Assembly: GCA_005878635.1 (NCBI GenBank)
Contig: VBLS01000114.1
Coordinates: forward strand, 1 to 23,732
DNA length: 23,732 bases
From: Methanobacteriota archaeon
Lineage (GTDB): Archaea; Thermoplasmatota; Thermoplasmata; RBG-16-68-12
Reading direction: 5' to 3'
Both the position numbers and the translations under genes were made by a program. The notes below the pieces were generated by a model, which made no database searches, was not told the DNA's origin, and worked only from the letters and a program-made list of their open reading frames with translations. Position 1 is the stretch's first letter, and each line of letters starts with the position of its first letter. Below, piece after piece: positions 13,680-21,478 of the stretch.

Positions 13680-15215
13680 TCAGTGCTTGAAGAGCCGGGT
13701 CCCGGTGAAGACCATCGCGATGCCGTGCGCATCCGCCGCCTCGATGACCTCGGCGTCGCGGATGGACCCGCCCGGCTGCGCGACGACGGCGACGCCGCCC
13801 TTCGCCAATTCATCGATCCCGTCGCGGAACGGGAAGTAGGCGTCGCTGATCGCGACGCTTCCGCGCGCCGCCGTCTTGGCCTTGTAGCACGCGAGCATGC
13901 ACGCGTCGACGCGGCTCATCTGACCGGCTCCGATGCCCACTGTCCTTTCCCCCGTGACCAGGACGATCGAATTCGATTTCACGTAGCGACTCACGGTGAT
14001 GCCGAAGACGATGTCGCGCACCTGGTCGGCCCTGGGAGACGCTTTCGTCACGACCTTGAACGACTCCGGCCGGAGCGGGGGAAAGTCCGTCGTCTGCAGG
14101 AGGACTCCGCCGAGGACGCGGACCATGTCCATGCCGTGCTCGGCCCGCAGGGGCCCGCGGGTCCGGAGGATGAGGAAGGCTCCCTTCTTCTTCGATTTCA
14201 GGAGTTCGAGGGCCGGAGGTTCATATCCGGGCGCAATCACCGCGTCGAGCACATCGCCCTTCATCGCCTTCGCCGTCGGGAGATCGACGGGCCGGTTGAG
14301 GCCCACGACGCCGCCGTAAGCGGACACGGGATCGGCCTCGTGCGCGCTCTGATAGGCCTGGACGAGCGTCGACCCGAGGGCGACGCCCGAGGGATTCGTG
14401 TGCTTGATCACCACTGCGGCGGGTCGCTCGAACTCCGTCGCGACTCGGAGCGCCGCGTCGAGGTCGATCAGGTTGTTGTACGACAGGTCCTTTCCCTGCA
14501 GACGTTCCGCGGTCGCCGTCGCGGCGAACCGGTACGGCTCGCGGTACAGGGCGGCCCTCTGGTAGGGATTCTCTCCGTACCGCAGGTCCGCGAGCTTGTC
14601 GTACGCGAGGCGGAGCGCGGGCGGCAGCGGATTTCCCTCGCGGGAGGCGAGATAGTTGAAGATCGCCGCATCGTAGCGGGAGGTGTACTCGAACGCATCG
14701 CGCGCGAGTTCCTCTCGGAGTTTCCGCGGGATCGCCTTGTGTTCGCGATAGGCCCGGAGCACCTCGGGATACCGGGACGGCTTCACGACGACCGCGACGC
14801 GGGATGCGTTCTTCGCCGCGGCGCGAATGAGGGACACCCCTCCAATGTCGATGTTCTCGATCGCCTGATCGGTCGTCACATCGGGCTTCGCGACCGTCTC
14901 CTCGAACGGGTACAGGTTCACGACGACGAGGTCGATGGCGACCGCCCCCAGGTCCTTCAAGTCCTTTTCCTCGCCGGTCGGCGCAAGGATCCCCGCGAAG
15001 ATCCGCGGATGCAAGGTCTTCACGCGGCCCCCGAGGCCTTCTCGCAAGCCTGTGTAGTCCGCGACGGTCACGACCGGAAGGCCCGCGGCCCCTAGGGTCT
15101 TCGCCGTGCCGTCGGTCGCGATCAGCTCGAAGCCGACGTCGCGCAGCCCGCGGGCGAATTCAACGAGCCCCTCCTTTTCCGACACGCTCAGGAGCGCCCG
15201 CGGGGGAGAAACCAT
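13680..15215 (-). CDS. purH: Bifunctional AICAR transformylase/IMP cyclohydrolase
   Basis: Performs the last two steps of IMP synthesis. The 511-residue protein has the N-terminal cyclohydrolase (MGS-like) domain (LLSVSEKEGLVEFAR, TDGTAKTLGAAG, GRVKTLHPRI at 63-72) and the C-terminal transformylase domain with the conserved Lys-His pair in IKHTNPSG (K271, H272) and RYGENPYQ. The C-terminal AISDAYFPFRDGID and VAQPGGSIRD motifs are intact. Many archaea use the unrelated PurP and PurO for these steps, so the bacterial-type enzyme is notable. ATG 15215 is chosen over 15248 because the TATA-like CCTTTAATTG lies at 15246-15255. Its product completes IMP together with the PurN and PurD proteins encoded nearby. 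Confidence 0.96.
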   Translation of the reverse strand: MVSPPRALLSVSEKEGLVEFARGLRDVGFELIATDGTAKTLGAAGLPVVTVADYTGLREGLGGRVKTLHPRIFAGILAPTGEEKDLKDLGAVAIDLVVVNLYPFEETVAKPDVTTDQAIENIDIGGVSLIRAAAKNASRVAVVVKPSRYPEVLRAYREHKAIPRKLREELARDAFEYTSRYDAAIFNYLASREGNPLPPALRLAYDKLADLRYGENPYQRAALYREPYRFAATATAERLQGKDLSYNNLIDLDAALRVATEFERPAAVVIKHTNPSGVALGSTLVQAYQSAHEADPVSAYGGVVGLNRPVDLPTAKAMKGDVLDAVIAPGYEPPALELLKSKKKGAFLILRTRGPLRAEHGMDMVRVLGGVLLQTTDFPPLRPESFKVVTKASPRADQVRDIVFGITVSRYVKSNSIVLVTGERTVGIGAGQMSRVDACMLACYKAKTAARGSVAISDAYFPFRDGIDELAKGGVAVVAQPGGSIRDAEVIEAADAHGIAMVFTGTRLFKH

Positions 15216-15245
15216 CCCTATTACCGAGTCCCGATGGGGAGATTG

Positions 15246-15255
15246 CAATTAAAGG
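15246..15255 (-). promoter_or_regulatory. TATA-like box for purH-purN
   Basis: CCTTTAATTG on the minus strand centred about 36 bp upstream of ATG 15215, giving a leader of about 10 nt. Confidence 0.5.
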
Positions 15256-15296
15256 TTGGGACAGGGATTGAGAAACGGTCCCCCCTTCGAGCGAAG

Positions 15297-16244
15297 TCAG
15301 AAGGACGGCTCGGGACGCGGAAGGAGGCCCGCCTCCTTGACGACCCTTGCCACGACCCCGTCCCGGCCGACGGGCATCAAGTGCACGCCTCGGATCCCAT
15401 CGATTTTCCGAAGGGCCTTGACCGTCCGCACGGCGATGCTCACGCCCTCGGCCTTCGGATCCGGCGCCTTCTCCATGCGGTCCATGATGTGTTTCGGGAC
15501 CGTGGCCCCGAGCGTCTCGACCAAGAAGCGCGCCATCTTGGCGGACCTCAAGGGGATGACCCCCGCGAGGATGTAGACCTTCTCGTGGAGCCATTCCTTC
15601 CGCACGAGGCGCATCCATTCCTCGAACGCGTCGATGTCGTAGACGGCCTGCGTCTGGACGAAATCCGCGCCGGCGAGGACCTTCGCGCGCAACTTTGCGA
15701 ACGACTCCTCCTTGGACCCGCGGAACGGATCCGCCGCGGCCCCGATGAACACCTTCGGCGGAGCGTCGACCGTATCGCCCCCGCGCAGCCTTCCGCGATC
15801 GCGGAGGTCCCGAAAGGTTTCGATCATCTCCTCCGTCTTCAGGTCGAACACGCCCTTCGCCTCCGGTTCGTTGCCCGCGGAAACCGGGTCGCCCCAGAGG
15901 CACAGCACGTTCCGGATCCCAAGGGCGGCGGCGCCGAGGAGGTCCGCCTGCAACGCGATTCGGTTGCGGTCCCGGGCCACCATCTGCATGACCGGCTCGA
16001 TGCCCTCCCGCAGCGCGATCGTCGCGGCCGCGAGGGAGGAAAGGCGAACCCGGGCTCGGGTGCAGTCCGTCACGTTGCAGGCATCGACGGCTCCCCGATA
16101 CCGCGAGACGATCTCTCGGATGTCCGTCGGGTCTGCCGAAGCCGGCGGCGCGATTTCCGCGGTCACCGCGAAAATGCCGGACGCCAACATCCGCTCCAGG
16201 TGGCTCCCCGAGCGGACCGTGCGGACTCCGACGGCCTCCGCCAT
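15297..16244 (-). CDS. metF: Methylenetetrahydrofolate reductase family protein
   Basis: A 315-residue TIM-barrel protein of the MetF type, which reduces 5,10-methylene-THF to 5-methyl-THF with FAD. Visible landmarks are FAVTAEIAPPASADP with the early conserved Glu, DACNVTDCTRARVRLSSLAA, EPVMQMVARDRNRIALQADL (the family's cCxDrN-like region), LCLWGDPVS, ADFVQTQAVYD (the Q-T-Q segment facing the flavin) and YILAGVIPL. Compared with E. coli MetF it follows the shorter archaeal/acetogen-like pattern, and partner subunits such as MetV are not nearby. It sits between purH and the geranylgeranyl reductase, so it shares the folate pool with PurN, PurH and FolD. The downstream acceptor system (MetE or MetH) is not in the window. 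Confidence 0.88.
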   Translation of the reverse strand: MAEAVGVRTVRSGSHLERMLASGIFAVTAEIAPPASADPTDIREIVSRYRGAVDACNVTDCTRARVRLSSLAAATIALREGIEPVMQMVARDRNRIALQADLLGAAALGIRNVLCLWGDPVSAGNEPEAKGVFDLKTEEMIETFRDLRDRGRLRGGDTVDAPPKVFIGAAADPFRGSKEESFAKLRAKVLAGADFVQTQAVYDIDAFEEWMRLVRKEWLHEKVYILAGVIPLRSAKMARFLVETLGATVPKHIMDRMEKAPDPKAEGVSIAVRTVKALRKIDGIRGVHLMPVGRDGVVARVVKEAGLLPRPEPSF

Positions 16245-16298
16245 CGGACGGCGGAAAGCGCCGGACGCTATCTAGACTTCGCTCGACCGACCCGCGTC

Positions 16299-17450
16299 CT
16301 ACCATCCGTACCGATCGCACAATTCCAACGTGCGGATCATCCGGAGGAGGTCCCGCGCGTGGAGGACGATCCACGGCTTCCGGAGGAAGGCGCGGAGGGA
16401 GACCTTCGCGTCGACCGCCCGCCAGTCGAGGCCGTGCAGTTCCTCGGTCACCGAGTTGATGAATGAGTCGTGCCAGGTCCGGACCCGGTCGATCATCTCG
16501 GAAAGCAGGGGATCCAGGAAGGGCGACGCCCTCAGGATGCGATCGTACGCCAGCATCGCCGGCGGGTCCTCTGTCCCGAGCGCGGCGACCGCACATTCGC
16601 CCGCGATGCGGCCGCTGAACAGGCCCGGATGGATCCCCGCACCGTTCATCGGGTTCGTGATCCCCGCCGCATCCCCGACGATGGCGAGGCCGGGCGCTGC
16701 GAGGGACGACAGGTCGTACCGGTACGGGATCGAGCCGGCGATCGTCTGCGTGCGCCTCGCGACGTCGATGCCGAATCGCCGGCAGAAGGCGACCGTCGCG
16801 GCGTGTCCGTCGATGGGCCCGCCGGCCCCGACGTTCACACTATCGCCCTTCGGGAAGACCCAGGCGTAGCCTCCCTGGTACACCCGGCTCACGAACAGCA
16901 GGAAGAAGTCCGGGTCGAGGATCGGCACGTCTTCCCGGCGGAAGCGGTACTCGTACGCGACGATCTTCTCCAGGGACCGCACGAGGCCGGCCTGTCGCGC
17001 GGTCAGGCTCGAGGGCCCATCGGCGCCGATGACCACGCGGGCGTCGAGAGACTCGCCGTTCGCTTGGACGCGCCAGCCACCGTCGTGCCGCGCGACCGCC
17101 GTCACCCGGGTCGAGGTCCTCAAGGTCGCGCCGTGATCGACCGCATCGTTGACGATCCATCGATCGAACGACGGCCGGTCGAGCGCGTATCCGGGCAGTC
17201 GCGTGATGTAAAACCATTTGCCGTTCGGGGCGACGCATTTCGCTCCCGCGACTTTCTGGGCGATCCATTCCTCCCGCGGTTGGAGTCCGTTCGACCGGAG
17301 ACCGAACTCGCTCACGCCTTCGGCGCACTGCACCGGCTCGCCGATGATTTTCTTCTTGTCGAGGATCGCCGTCCGGTAGCCGGCCGAGGCGAGCTCTCGG
17401 GCCGCCATGCCTCCGGCAGGGCCGGCCCCGACGACGACCGCGTCGAACAC
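16299..17450 (-). CDS. Geranylgeranyl reductase family FAD-dependent oxidoreductase
   Basis: A 383-residue flavoprotein that reduces the isoprenoid double bonds of archaeal lipids or geranylgeranyl precursors. The N-terminal Rossmann motif is VVVGAGPAGGMAARELA, followed by EPVQCAEGVS (the active-site Cys region), LDRPSFDRWI, VVIGADGPSS, the family signature YAWVFPKGDSVNVGAG, and GDAAGITNPMNGAGI near the FAD-binding C-terminal half. Length matches digeranylgeranylglycerophospholipid reductase. The sequence alone cannot tell lipid from free-prenyl substrates. It is 34 bp downstream of a winged-helix regulator gene on the same strand, presumably its regulator or a coregulated gene. Confidence 0.92.
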   Translation of the reverse strand: MFDAVVVGAGPAGGMAARELASAGYRTAILDKKKIIGEPVQCAEGVSEFGLRSNGLQPREEWIAQKVAGAKCVAPNGKWFYITRLPGYALDRPSFDRWIVNDAVDHGATLRTSTRVTAVARHDGGWRVQANGESLDARVVIGADGPSSLTARQAGLVRSLEKIVAYEYRFRREDVPILDPDFFLLFVSRVYQGGYAWVFPKGDSVNVGAGGPIDGHAATVAFCRRFGIDVARRTQTIAGSIPYRYDLSSLAAPGLAIVGDAAGITNPMNGAGIHPGLFSGRIAGECAVAALGTEDPPAMLAYDRILRASPFLDPLLSEMIDRVRTWHDSFINSVTEELHGLDWRAVDAKVSLRAFLRKPWIVLHARDLLRMIRTLELCDRYGW

Positions 17451-17484
17451 ATCCCGTCGAGAGGCGGCCGCGGCTATTTCGGCC

Positions 17485-18012
17485 TTATGCCGTGGCCTCC
17501 GCCGGGAATCGCCCGGCGAGGTCCTCGCCGTGGGCCGTCGTGCGATAGACGTAGGGCGGGACGCCGCGGCGGAGGGCGGGCCCCCGCTGCTTCGTGACGA
17601 GCCGGACCGCGATCAGGACGCGGAGGCAGTTGACGACCGTGTACTCCGAGAAGCCCATCTCCTCCACGATTTCGTTCACGCTCGCATCGGGGTGGTCTTG
17701 CAGGAAGTGCAGGATCTCGATCTTCTGCGGGTCCAACACCTCGGACGTCTGTCGCTTCTCCGGCCGCGGCTCGAGCTCCAGCCGCTCGTAGAGGCGCTTG
17801 CCTTGTTCCGAGGGCGTCACGACGACCTGGAGCAAGGCTTCTTTCTCGATCTCGAGGAGGTGCTTCGCGACCGCCGCGGGGGCGATCCCCATCTGGGCCG
17901 CCAGCTCCGAGATCTTGGAATCGCGGTTGCGGTACACTTTGTTCTCGACGACGATCGAAAGGACCTCGCGCTGGCGCTCCGTGAGGAGACGAGACCAGTC
18001 GGTAGAGTGCAT
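17485..18012 (-). CDS. Tandem winged-helix transcriptional regulator
   Basis: A 175-residue protein with two DNA-binding units: a first helix-turn-helix at about 15-60 (SKISELAAQMGIAPAAVAKH) with a basic/acidic wing (TPSEQGKRLYERL), and a second at about 92-150 (SVNEIVEEMGFSEYTVVNCL) followed by a tail with PPYVYRTTAHGEDLAG. The first unit resembles the HTH of many archaeal repressors, and GKRLYERL resembles the linker of DtxR-like proteins, though metal-binding residues are not seen. It is transcribed before the geranylgeranyl reductase, so control of membrane-lipid saturation is a reasonable inference. A TATA-like box 30 bp upstream implies a leaderless message. Confidence 0.82.
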   Translation of the reverse strand: MHSTDWSRLLTERQREVLSIVVENKVYRNRDSKISELAAQMGIAPAAVAKHLLEIEKEALLQVVVTPSEQGKRLYERLELEPRPEKRQTSEVLDPQKIEILHFLQDHPDASVNEIVEEMGFSEYTVVNCLRVLIAVRLVTKQRGPALRRGVPPYVYRTTAHGEDLAGRFPAEATA

Positions 18013-18038
18013 CCGCGGGGCCCAACGCCCGGACCCGT

Positions 18039-18046
18039 CTTAAGCG
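18039..18046 (-). promoter_or_regulatory. TATA-like box for the regulator/geranylgeranyl reductase operon
   Basis: CGCTTAAG on the minus strand centred 30 bp before ATG 18012. Confidence 0.5.
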
Positions 18047-18072
18047 TTTTTGTGGGAGCCCGTCGAAGGGTC

Positions 18073-18085
18073 TTTGTCTGACAAA
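18073..18085. repeat. Inverted repeat in the regulator-folD intergenic region
   Basis: TTTGTC-T-GACAAA is a perfect 13-bp palindrome around one base. It lies 27 bp upstream of the regulator's TATA box and is a plausible autoregulatory operator. A GTCTGAC word here also pairs with GTCAGAC at 18118-18124. Confidence 0.5.
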
Positions 18086-18131
18086 ATCACGGTACGGATC
18101 CGAGGTCCAACGCCTCCGTCAGACACGTCCA

Positions 18132-18166
18132 TCGAGCCCGCTCCAAGCCTATAACCGGAGGCTCGA
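18132..18166. repeat. Inverted repeat bracketing the folD TATA box
   Basis: TCGAGCC (18132-18138) and GGCTCGA (18160-18166) form a 7-bp inverted repeat with the CCTATAACC promoter core (18148-18156) in its centre, so a bound protein could block or bend the promoter. Confidence 0.4.
18148..18156 (+). promoter_or_regulatory. TATA-like box for folD
   Basis: CCTATAACC centred about 38 bp before GTG 18190, giving a leader of about 13 nt. Confidence 0.5.
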
Positions 18167-18189
18167 CATCCCGACTTTCCGGTGGACCG

Positions 18190-19074
18190 GTGCCCGGCGA
18201 GCTGATCGACGGGAAGAAGATCGCGGACGAGGTCCGCGCGGAATTGACCTCCCGCATCGCTTCGCTCGCCGCTCGAGGGGTGGTGCCGGGACTCGCCGCG
18301 ATCATCGTGGGAGAGGATCCCGGCTCGAAGTTATATGTGAAGATGAAAGGCAAGGCCTCCGAAGAGATGGGGCTGGCCCACTGGACGGTCGAACTCCCGG
18401 AGACGGTCTCCGAAGCGCGCCTGCTCGGCGAAGTTGCGCGGCTGAATTCGGATCCGAAGGTCCACGGCATCCTCGTGCAACAGCCGCTCCCTCCGCAGAT
18501 TCGCGTGGACCGCGCCGTCGCCGCGGTGGATCCGCGGAAGGATGTGGACTGCTTCCATCCGACGAACGTGGGGCTCGTCCTGATCGGTCGACCGCGCTTC
18601 GCCCCGGCGACGCCCGCGGGCGTCGTGGAACTCCTCCTCCGCTCGGGCCACGATCCCGGCGGAAAGGACGTCGTCATCGCGGGGCGCAGCAACATCGTCG
18701 GGAAGCCCCTCGCGGCGCTCCTCATGCAGAAGGCGAAAGGGGCCAATGCGACGGTCACGGTCGTGCACAGCGGGACGCGGGACCTCTCGGCCCACACGCG
18801 ACGCGCCGAGATCCTCGTGGCCGCGATGGGCTCGCCGCGGTTCATCAAGGCGGACATGGTCCGTGACGGGGTGGTCGTGATCGACGTCGGCATCAATCGC
18901 ATCGCCGATTCGACGGCGAAGGGCGGCTACCGAACCGTCGGCGACGTCGACTTCGACGCGGTGCGTGCGAAGGCGAAGGCGATTAGCCCTGTGCCGGGAG
19001 GCGTCGGTCCGATGACGATCGCGATGCTCCTGACGAACACGGTCCGCGCCGCGGAGCTTCTCGGAGAAGCCTGA
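18190..19074 (+). CDS. folD: Methylene-THF dehydrogenase/methenyl-THF cyclohydrolase
   Basis: Interconverts 5,10-methylene-THF and 10-formyl-THF, the donor used by PurN and PurH. The 294-residue protein has the active-site Tyr 49 and Lys 53 (LYVKMKGK), VHGILVQQPLPPQI, VDCFHPTNVG, the P-A-T-P-A-G motif before the Rossmann domain, GRSNIVGKPLAALL for NADP binding, and VPGGVGPMTIAMLLTNT near the C-terminus. In many archaea the tetrahydrofolate route is missing, so the set of FolD, MetF, PurN and PurH points to a THF-using lineage. The start is a GTG; no ATG is close. purD follows 40 bp later with its own promoter. Confidence 0.96.
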   Translation: MPGELIDGKKIADEVRAELTSRIASLAARGVVPGLAAIIVGEDPGSKLYVKMKGKASEEMGLAHWTVELPETVSEARLLGEVARLNSDPKVHGILVQQPLPPQIRVDRAVAAVDPRKDVDCFHPTNVGLVLIGRPRFAPATPAGVVELLLRSGHDPGGKDVVIAGRSNIVGKPLAALLMQKAKGANATVTVVHSGTRDLSAHTRRAEILVAAMGSPRFIKADMVRDGVVVIDVGINRIADSTAKGGYRTVGDVDFDAVRAKAKAISPVPGGVGPMTIAMLLTNTVRAAELLGEA

Positions 19075-19082
19075 GCCGAAAG

Positions 19083-19091
19083 CTCTTATCG
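19083..19091 (+). promoter_or_regulatory. TATA-like box for purD
   Basis: CTCTTATCG centred 28 bp before ATG 19115, suiting a leaderless transcript. Confidence 0.5.
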
Positions 19092-19114
19092 ACACGGCCG
19101 ATTCCTTACGCGCC

Positions 19115-20440
19115 ATGAGGGTCCTCGTGGTCGGGGGAGGCGGTCGCGAGCATGCGATCGTGGAGGCCCTCCGGAGGAACCACGCCGACGTGTTCGCCGC
19201 GATGGCGAACCAGAATCCCGGGATCCGACGGGCGTCGAAGGATGTCCTCCTGGTCAACGTGACCGCGGTCGATGAGATCGCGCGGTGGGCGGTGGAGCGC
19301 CAGGTCGAACTCGCGATCATCGGACCCGAGGGGCCGCTCGAGCGAGGCATCACCGACGCCCTCGAAGCGGCAGGCGTCCCGACGGTCGGACCGTCGAGGG
19401 AGGCGGCCCAACTCGAGACGAACAAGGAATTCACGCGGGACCTGATGCGCGACCACGGGATTCCCGGGGCCCCGAGGTCCTGGGCGTTCGACGACCGCGA
19501 GGCGTTTTCGGACTTCGTGAAAGCCTCCGATTTCGAGTTCGTGATCAAGCCTCTCGGGCTGACCGGCGGGAAAGGTGTCCGCGTGTGGGGCGACCATTTC
19601 ACGACGAAGGAGGAAGCCCTCGCCTACGGCCGCGAGATCCTCGAGAAGAAGATCGGCGGCGTCGCCCGGTTCCTCGTGGAAGAGAAGCTGATCGGGGAGG
19701 AGTTTTCGCTGCAAGCCTTCAGCGACGGTCACTCGCTGGTCCCGGCGCCCATCGCCCAGGACCACAAGCGGGCGTACGAGGGGGACAAAGGTCCCAACAC
19801 GGGCGGCATGGGCTCGTATAGCGATGCGGATCATCGTCTCCCCTTCCTCACGGAGGGCGACTTCGCGGGCGCCCTGCAGACGATGCGGCAGACCGTCGCT
19901 GCCATGGCCTCTCGAGGGACGCCGTTCAAGGGAGTCTTGTACGGCGGCTTCATGGCGACGAAGGACGGCCCCAAGCTCCTCGAGTTCAACGTGCGTTTCG
20001 CGGACCCGGAAGCGATGAACGTCCTGCCGATCTTCGAAGACGACTTCCTCGAGACGTGCCACGGGATCGCGGAGGGACGTCTCCCTTCCTCGCTCCGATT
20101 CGCACCTCGGGCGACTGTATGCAAGTACGTCGTCCCGATGGGCTATGGGACCCATCCGCGAGCGGGAGAGCAGCTCAAAGTGGATGAGGACAGCATCCGA
20201 ACGGCCGGGGCGAAACTGTTCTACGCGAGCGTCGACGAGAGGGCGGGGCACCTGTACACGACCACCTCCCGGTCCCTCGCGATCGTCGGGATCGCGGCGA
20301 CCCTCGGAGAGGCGGAGTCGATCTCCGAGGAGGGGCTCGCGTTCGTGGCGGGGAGCTTCTACGCGCGCCGGGACATCGGGAAGCCGGAGGTCATCCGCCA
20401 AAAGGTCGAGCGGATGCGGAAGATTCGAGAGGGCCGTTGA
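19115..20440 (+). CDS. purD: Phosphoribosylamine-glycine ligase
   Basis: ATP-grasp enzyme that joins glycine to phosphoribosylamine, producing the substrate of PurN. The 441-residue protein has the N-terminal Rossmann-like domain (RVLVVGGGGREHAIVEAL, IIGPEGPLERGITDALE), the ATP-grasp domain with FVIKPLGLTGGKGVRVW, EEKLIGEEFSLQAFSDG, PNTGGMGSYSDAD and ATP/Mg-binding LLEFNVRFADPEAM, and a C-terminal PurD domain (GHLYTTTSRSLAIVGIA). Length is usual. The start ATG is placed by a TATA-like box 28 bp upstream. It is the second purine gene on the plus strand, opposite purH-purN. Confidence 0.96.
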   Translation: MRVLVVGGGGREHAIVEALRRNHADVFAAMANQNPGIRRASKDVLLVNVTAVDEIARWAVERQVELAIIGPEGPLERGITDALEAAGVPTVGPSREAAQLETNKEFTRDLMRDHGIPGAPRSWAFDDREAFSDFVKASDFEFVIKPLGLTGGKGVRVWGDHFTTKEEALAYGREILEKKIGGVARFLVEEKLIGEEFSLQAFSDGHSLVPAPIAQDHKRAYEGDKGPNTGGMGSYSDADHRLPFLTEGDFAGALQTMRQTVAAMASRGTPFKGVLYGGFMATKDGPKLLEFNVRFADPEAMNVLPIFEDDFLETCHGIAEGRLPSSLRFAPRATVCKYVVPMGYGTHPRAGEQLKVDEDSIRTAGAKLFYASVDERAGHLYTTTSRSLAIVGIAATLGEAESISEEGLAFVAGSFYARRDIGKPEVIRQKVERMRKIREGR

Positions 20441-20465
20441 GGCTCTCGACGAAGCGAGCATCCGA

Positions 20466-20481
20466 GGTTCACAAGTGAACC
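20466..20481. repeat. Palindrome between purD and the 20568 gene
   Basis: GGTTCAC-AA-GTGAACC is a perfect inverted repeat of 7-bp arms in the 127-bp convergent gap. Outer GAGG and CCTC can extend the stem past a bulged A. No T-tract follows on the plus strand, so a termination role is unclear. The rest of this gap holds nothing else I can support. Confidence 0.5.
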
Positions 20482-20567
20482 ACCTCCTCCGGGGCATGGG
20501 CTTGGCCCTATGGGATTCCGGGTCGTTGTCGTCTCGAGATCCAATGTCTTCGTCCCATTTCGAGGTC

Positions 20568-20906
20568 TCAATCGATTTCCGCGGGAGCCATCGGAGAACC
20601 TCGGACGTTCAGGATCATGTCGCGCGCCCGCTCCTTGGACGGGTAGATGCAGTAGGTCATCTCCGTTCCCCACTTCGCGTTGGTGCGGGCGAAGATTTCC
20701 GAGAGGCCTTTACAATCCTGTTCGGTGAAATGCACGACCCCGAGGTTCAGGTCGAATTCGTACTTCGTCGCTTCGCCGCGATGGAACCGGAGGGGAATGG
20801 CCCCGTAGAGCTTGTACTCGAACTTCGAAAGCTCCCCGATGAGGTCGGCGAGGAGGGCCGGGTCTGCGAAGGGCTCCATCGGATCGAAGGGCGCCAAGAC
20901 ACTCAA
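20568..20906 (-). CDS. Hypothetical protein downstream of a Rieske gene
   Basis: A 112-residue protein (103 if started at ATG 20879) that I do not recognise. It is mixed alpha/beta: a helix ALLADLIGELSKFEYKLY, strands IPLRFHRG and YEFDLNLGVVHF, a helix CKGLSEIFARTNAKW, and a strand EMTYCIYPSKE. It starts 15 bp after the Rieske gene stop; TTG 20906 has GAGGGG about 9 nt upstream, so translation is likely coupled to the Rieske gene. The pair may therefore act together, but no electron-transfer or oxygenase motif is visible in this one. It converges on purD across a gap with a palindrome. Confidence 0.6.
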   Translation of the reverse strand: MSVLAPFDPMEPFADPALLADLIGELSKFEYKLYGAIPLRFHRGEATKYEFDLNLGVVHFTEQDCKGLSEIFARTNAKWGTEMTYCIYPSKERARDMILNVRGSPMAPAEID

Positions 20907-20921
20907 CCCCTGAAGAGCCCC

Positions 20922-21227
20922 TCAAGGGAGGTCGGCCCATACCCGCCCGGCTTCGACCGTCACCGGGTAAGCTTTCACGGGCGTCCGTGCCGGCGGGCCC
21001 ACGACCTGACCCGACCGCACATCGAAACGGGATCCGTGCCAGGGGCATTGCACCACGAATCCGTCGAGCCGCCCCTTGCACAGCGGCCCGCCGAGGTGCG
21101 TGCAGGTGTTGTCGAGCGCATAGGTCTTGCCGGAGACTCTGAACACCGCAATCGTCCGCGCTCCCGCCGTCACGCAGGTCGGTTTCCCTTCCGGGAACCC
21201 CGCTTCGGCCCCGAGGTCGGTTCGCAT
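20922..21227 (-). CDS. Rieske-type [2Fe-2S] ferredoxin
   Basis: A 101-residue soluble protein with both Rieske cluster motifs: CTHLGGPLCKG (Cys and His ligands) and CPWHGSRFD (Cys and His ligands), separated by about 17 residues. The spacing and length match the stand-alone ferredoxins of dioxygenase systems and nitrite-reductase-like small subunits. There is no transmembrane anchor, and no oxygenase or reductase gene is adjacent, so its electron partner is unknown. ATG 21227 is chosen from the TATA-like box 27 bp upstream. The gene shares a short operon with the orphan protein that follows. Confidence 0.9.
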   Translation of the reverse strand: MRTDLGAEAGFPEGKPTCVTAGARTIAVFRVSGKTYALDNTCTHLGGPLCKGRLDGFVVQCPWHGSRFDVRSGQVVGPPARTPVKAYPVTVEAGRVWADLP

Positions 21228-21250
21228 GGCCGTGCCAAGTTCGCCCGGAG

Positions 21251-21258
21251 CATAAACC
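21251..21258 (-). promoter_or_regulatory. TATA-like box for the Rieske gene
   Basis: GGTTTATG on the minus strand centred about 27 bp upstream of ATG 21227. Confidence 0.5.
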
Positions 21259-21315
21259 TAGCCCCAAAGGGCCATCGCAAATCAAGAACCGCTCGAGGAG
21301 ATCTGGGGCCACCGG

Positions 21316-21387
21316 CATATATATTTACATGACCATATAATGAATCTTTTCGGAGAACGAAGGTGACCGGATGGTTAATATGTTAAG
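21316..21387 (+). promoter_or_regulatory. AT-rich promoter block A with palindrome copy 1
   Basis: CATATATATTT, then a TATA-like CATATAA at 21334-21340, and the near-palindrome GTTAATATGTTAAG at 21374-21387, 40 bp downstream of the TATA. The layout is repeated upstream of the translin gene at 23225-23302. The 21228-21370 stretch holds no other gene I can support. Confidence 0.55.
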
Positions 21388-21472
21388 CCCCGGTCCACCG
21401 GCCTTGGCGCGCGAGTCCGGTTCCACGACGGAGGACCTCTCGCGTCAGTCTCGCGTCCCCTCGGTTCCGTGA
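21371..21472 (+). CDS. Short open frame overlapping the prenyltransferase-like gene
   Basis: A 33-codon frame from ATG 21371 (or 24-codon-scale from ATG 21380) to TGA 21470-21472. Its ATG is about 34 bp after the TATA of promoter block A and its stop overlaps GTG 21469 as GTGA. It may be a leader peptide or coupling frame. The sequence (MVNMLSPGPPALARESG and on) has no recognisable domain and could be chance. Confidence 0.25.
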   Translation: MVNMLSPGPPALARESGSTTEDLSRQSRVPSVP

Positions 21473-21478
21473 GAACGC

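Noticed and set aside
13683..15095. A 470-codon plus-strand frame opposite purH
   Set aside because: Antisense shadow of purH; no recognisable domain and low-complexity charged composition.
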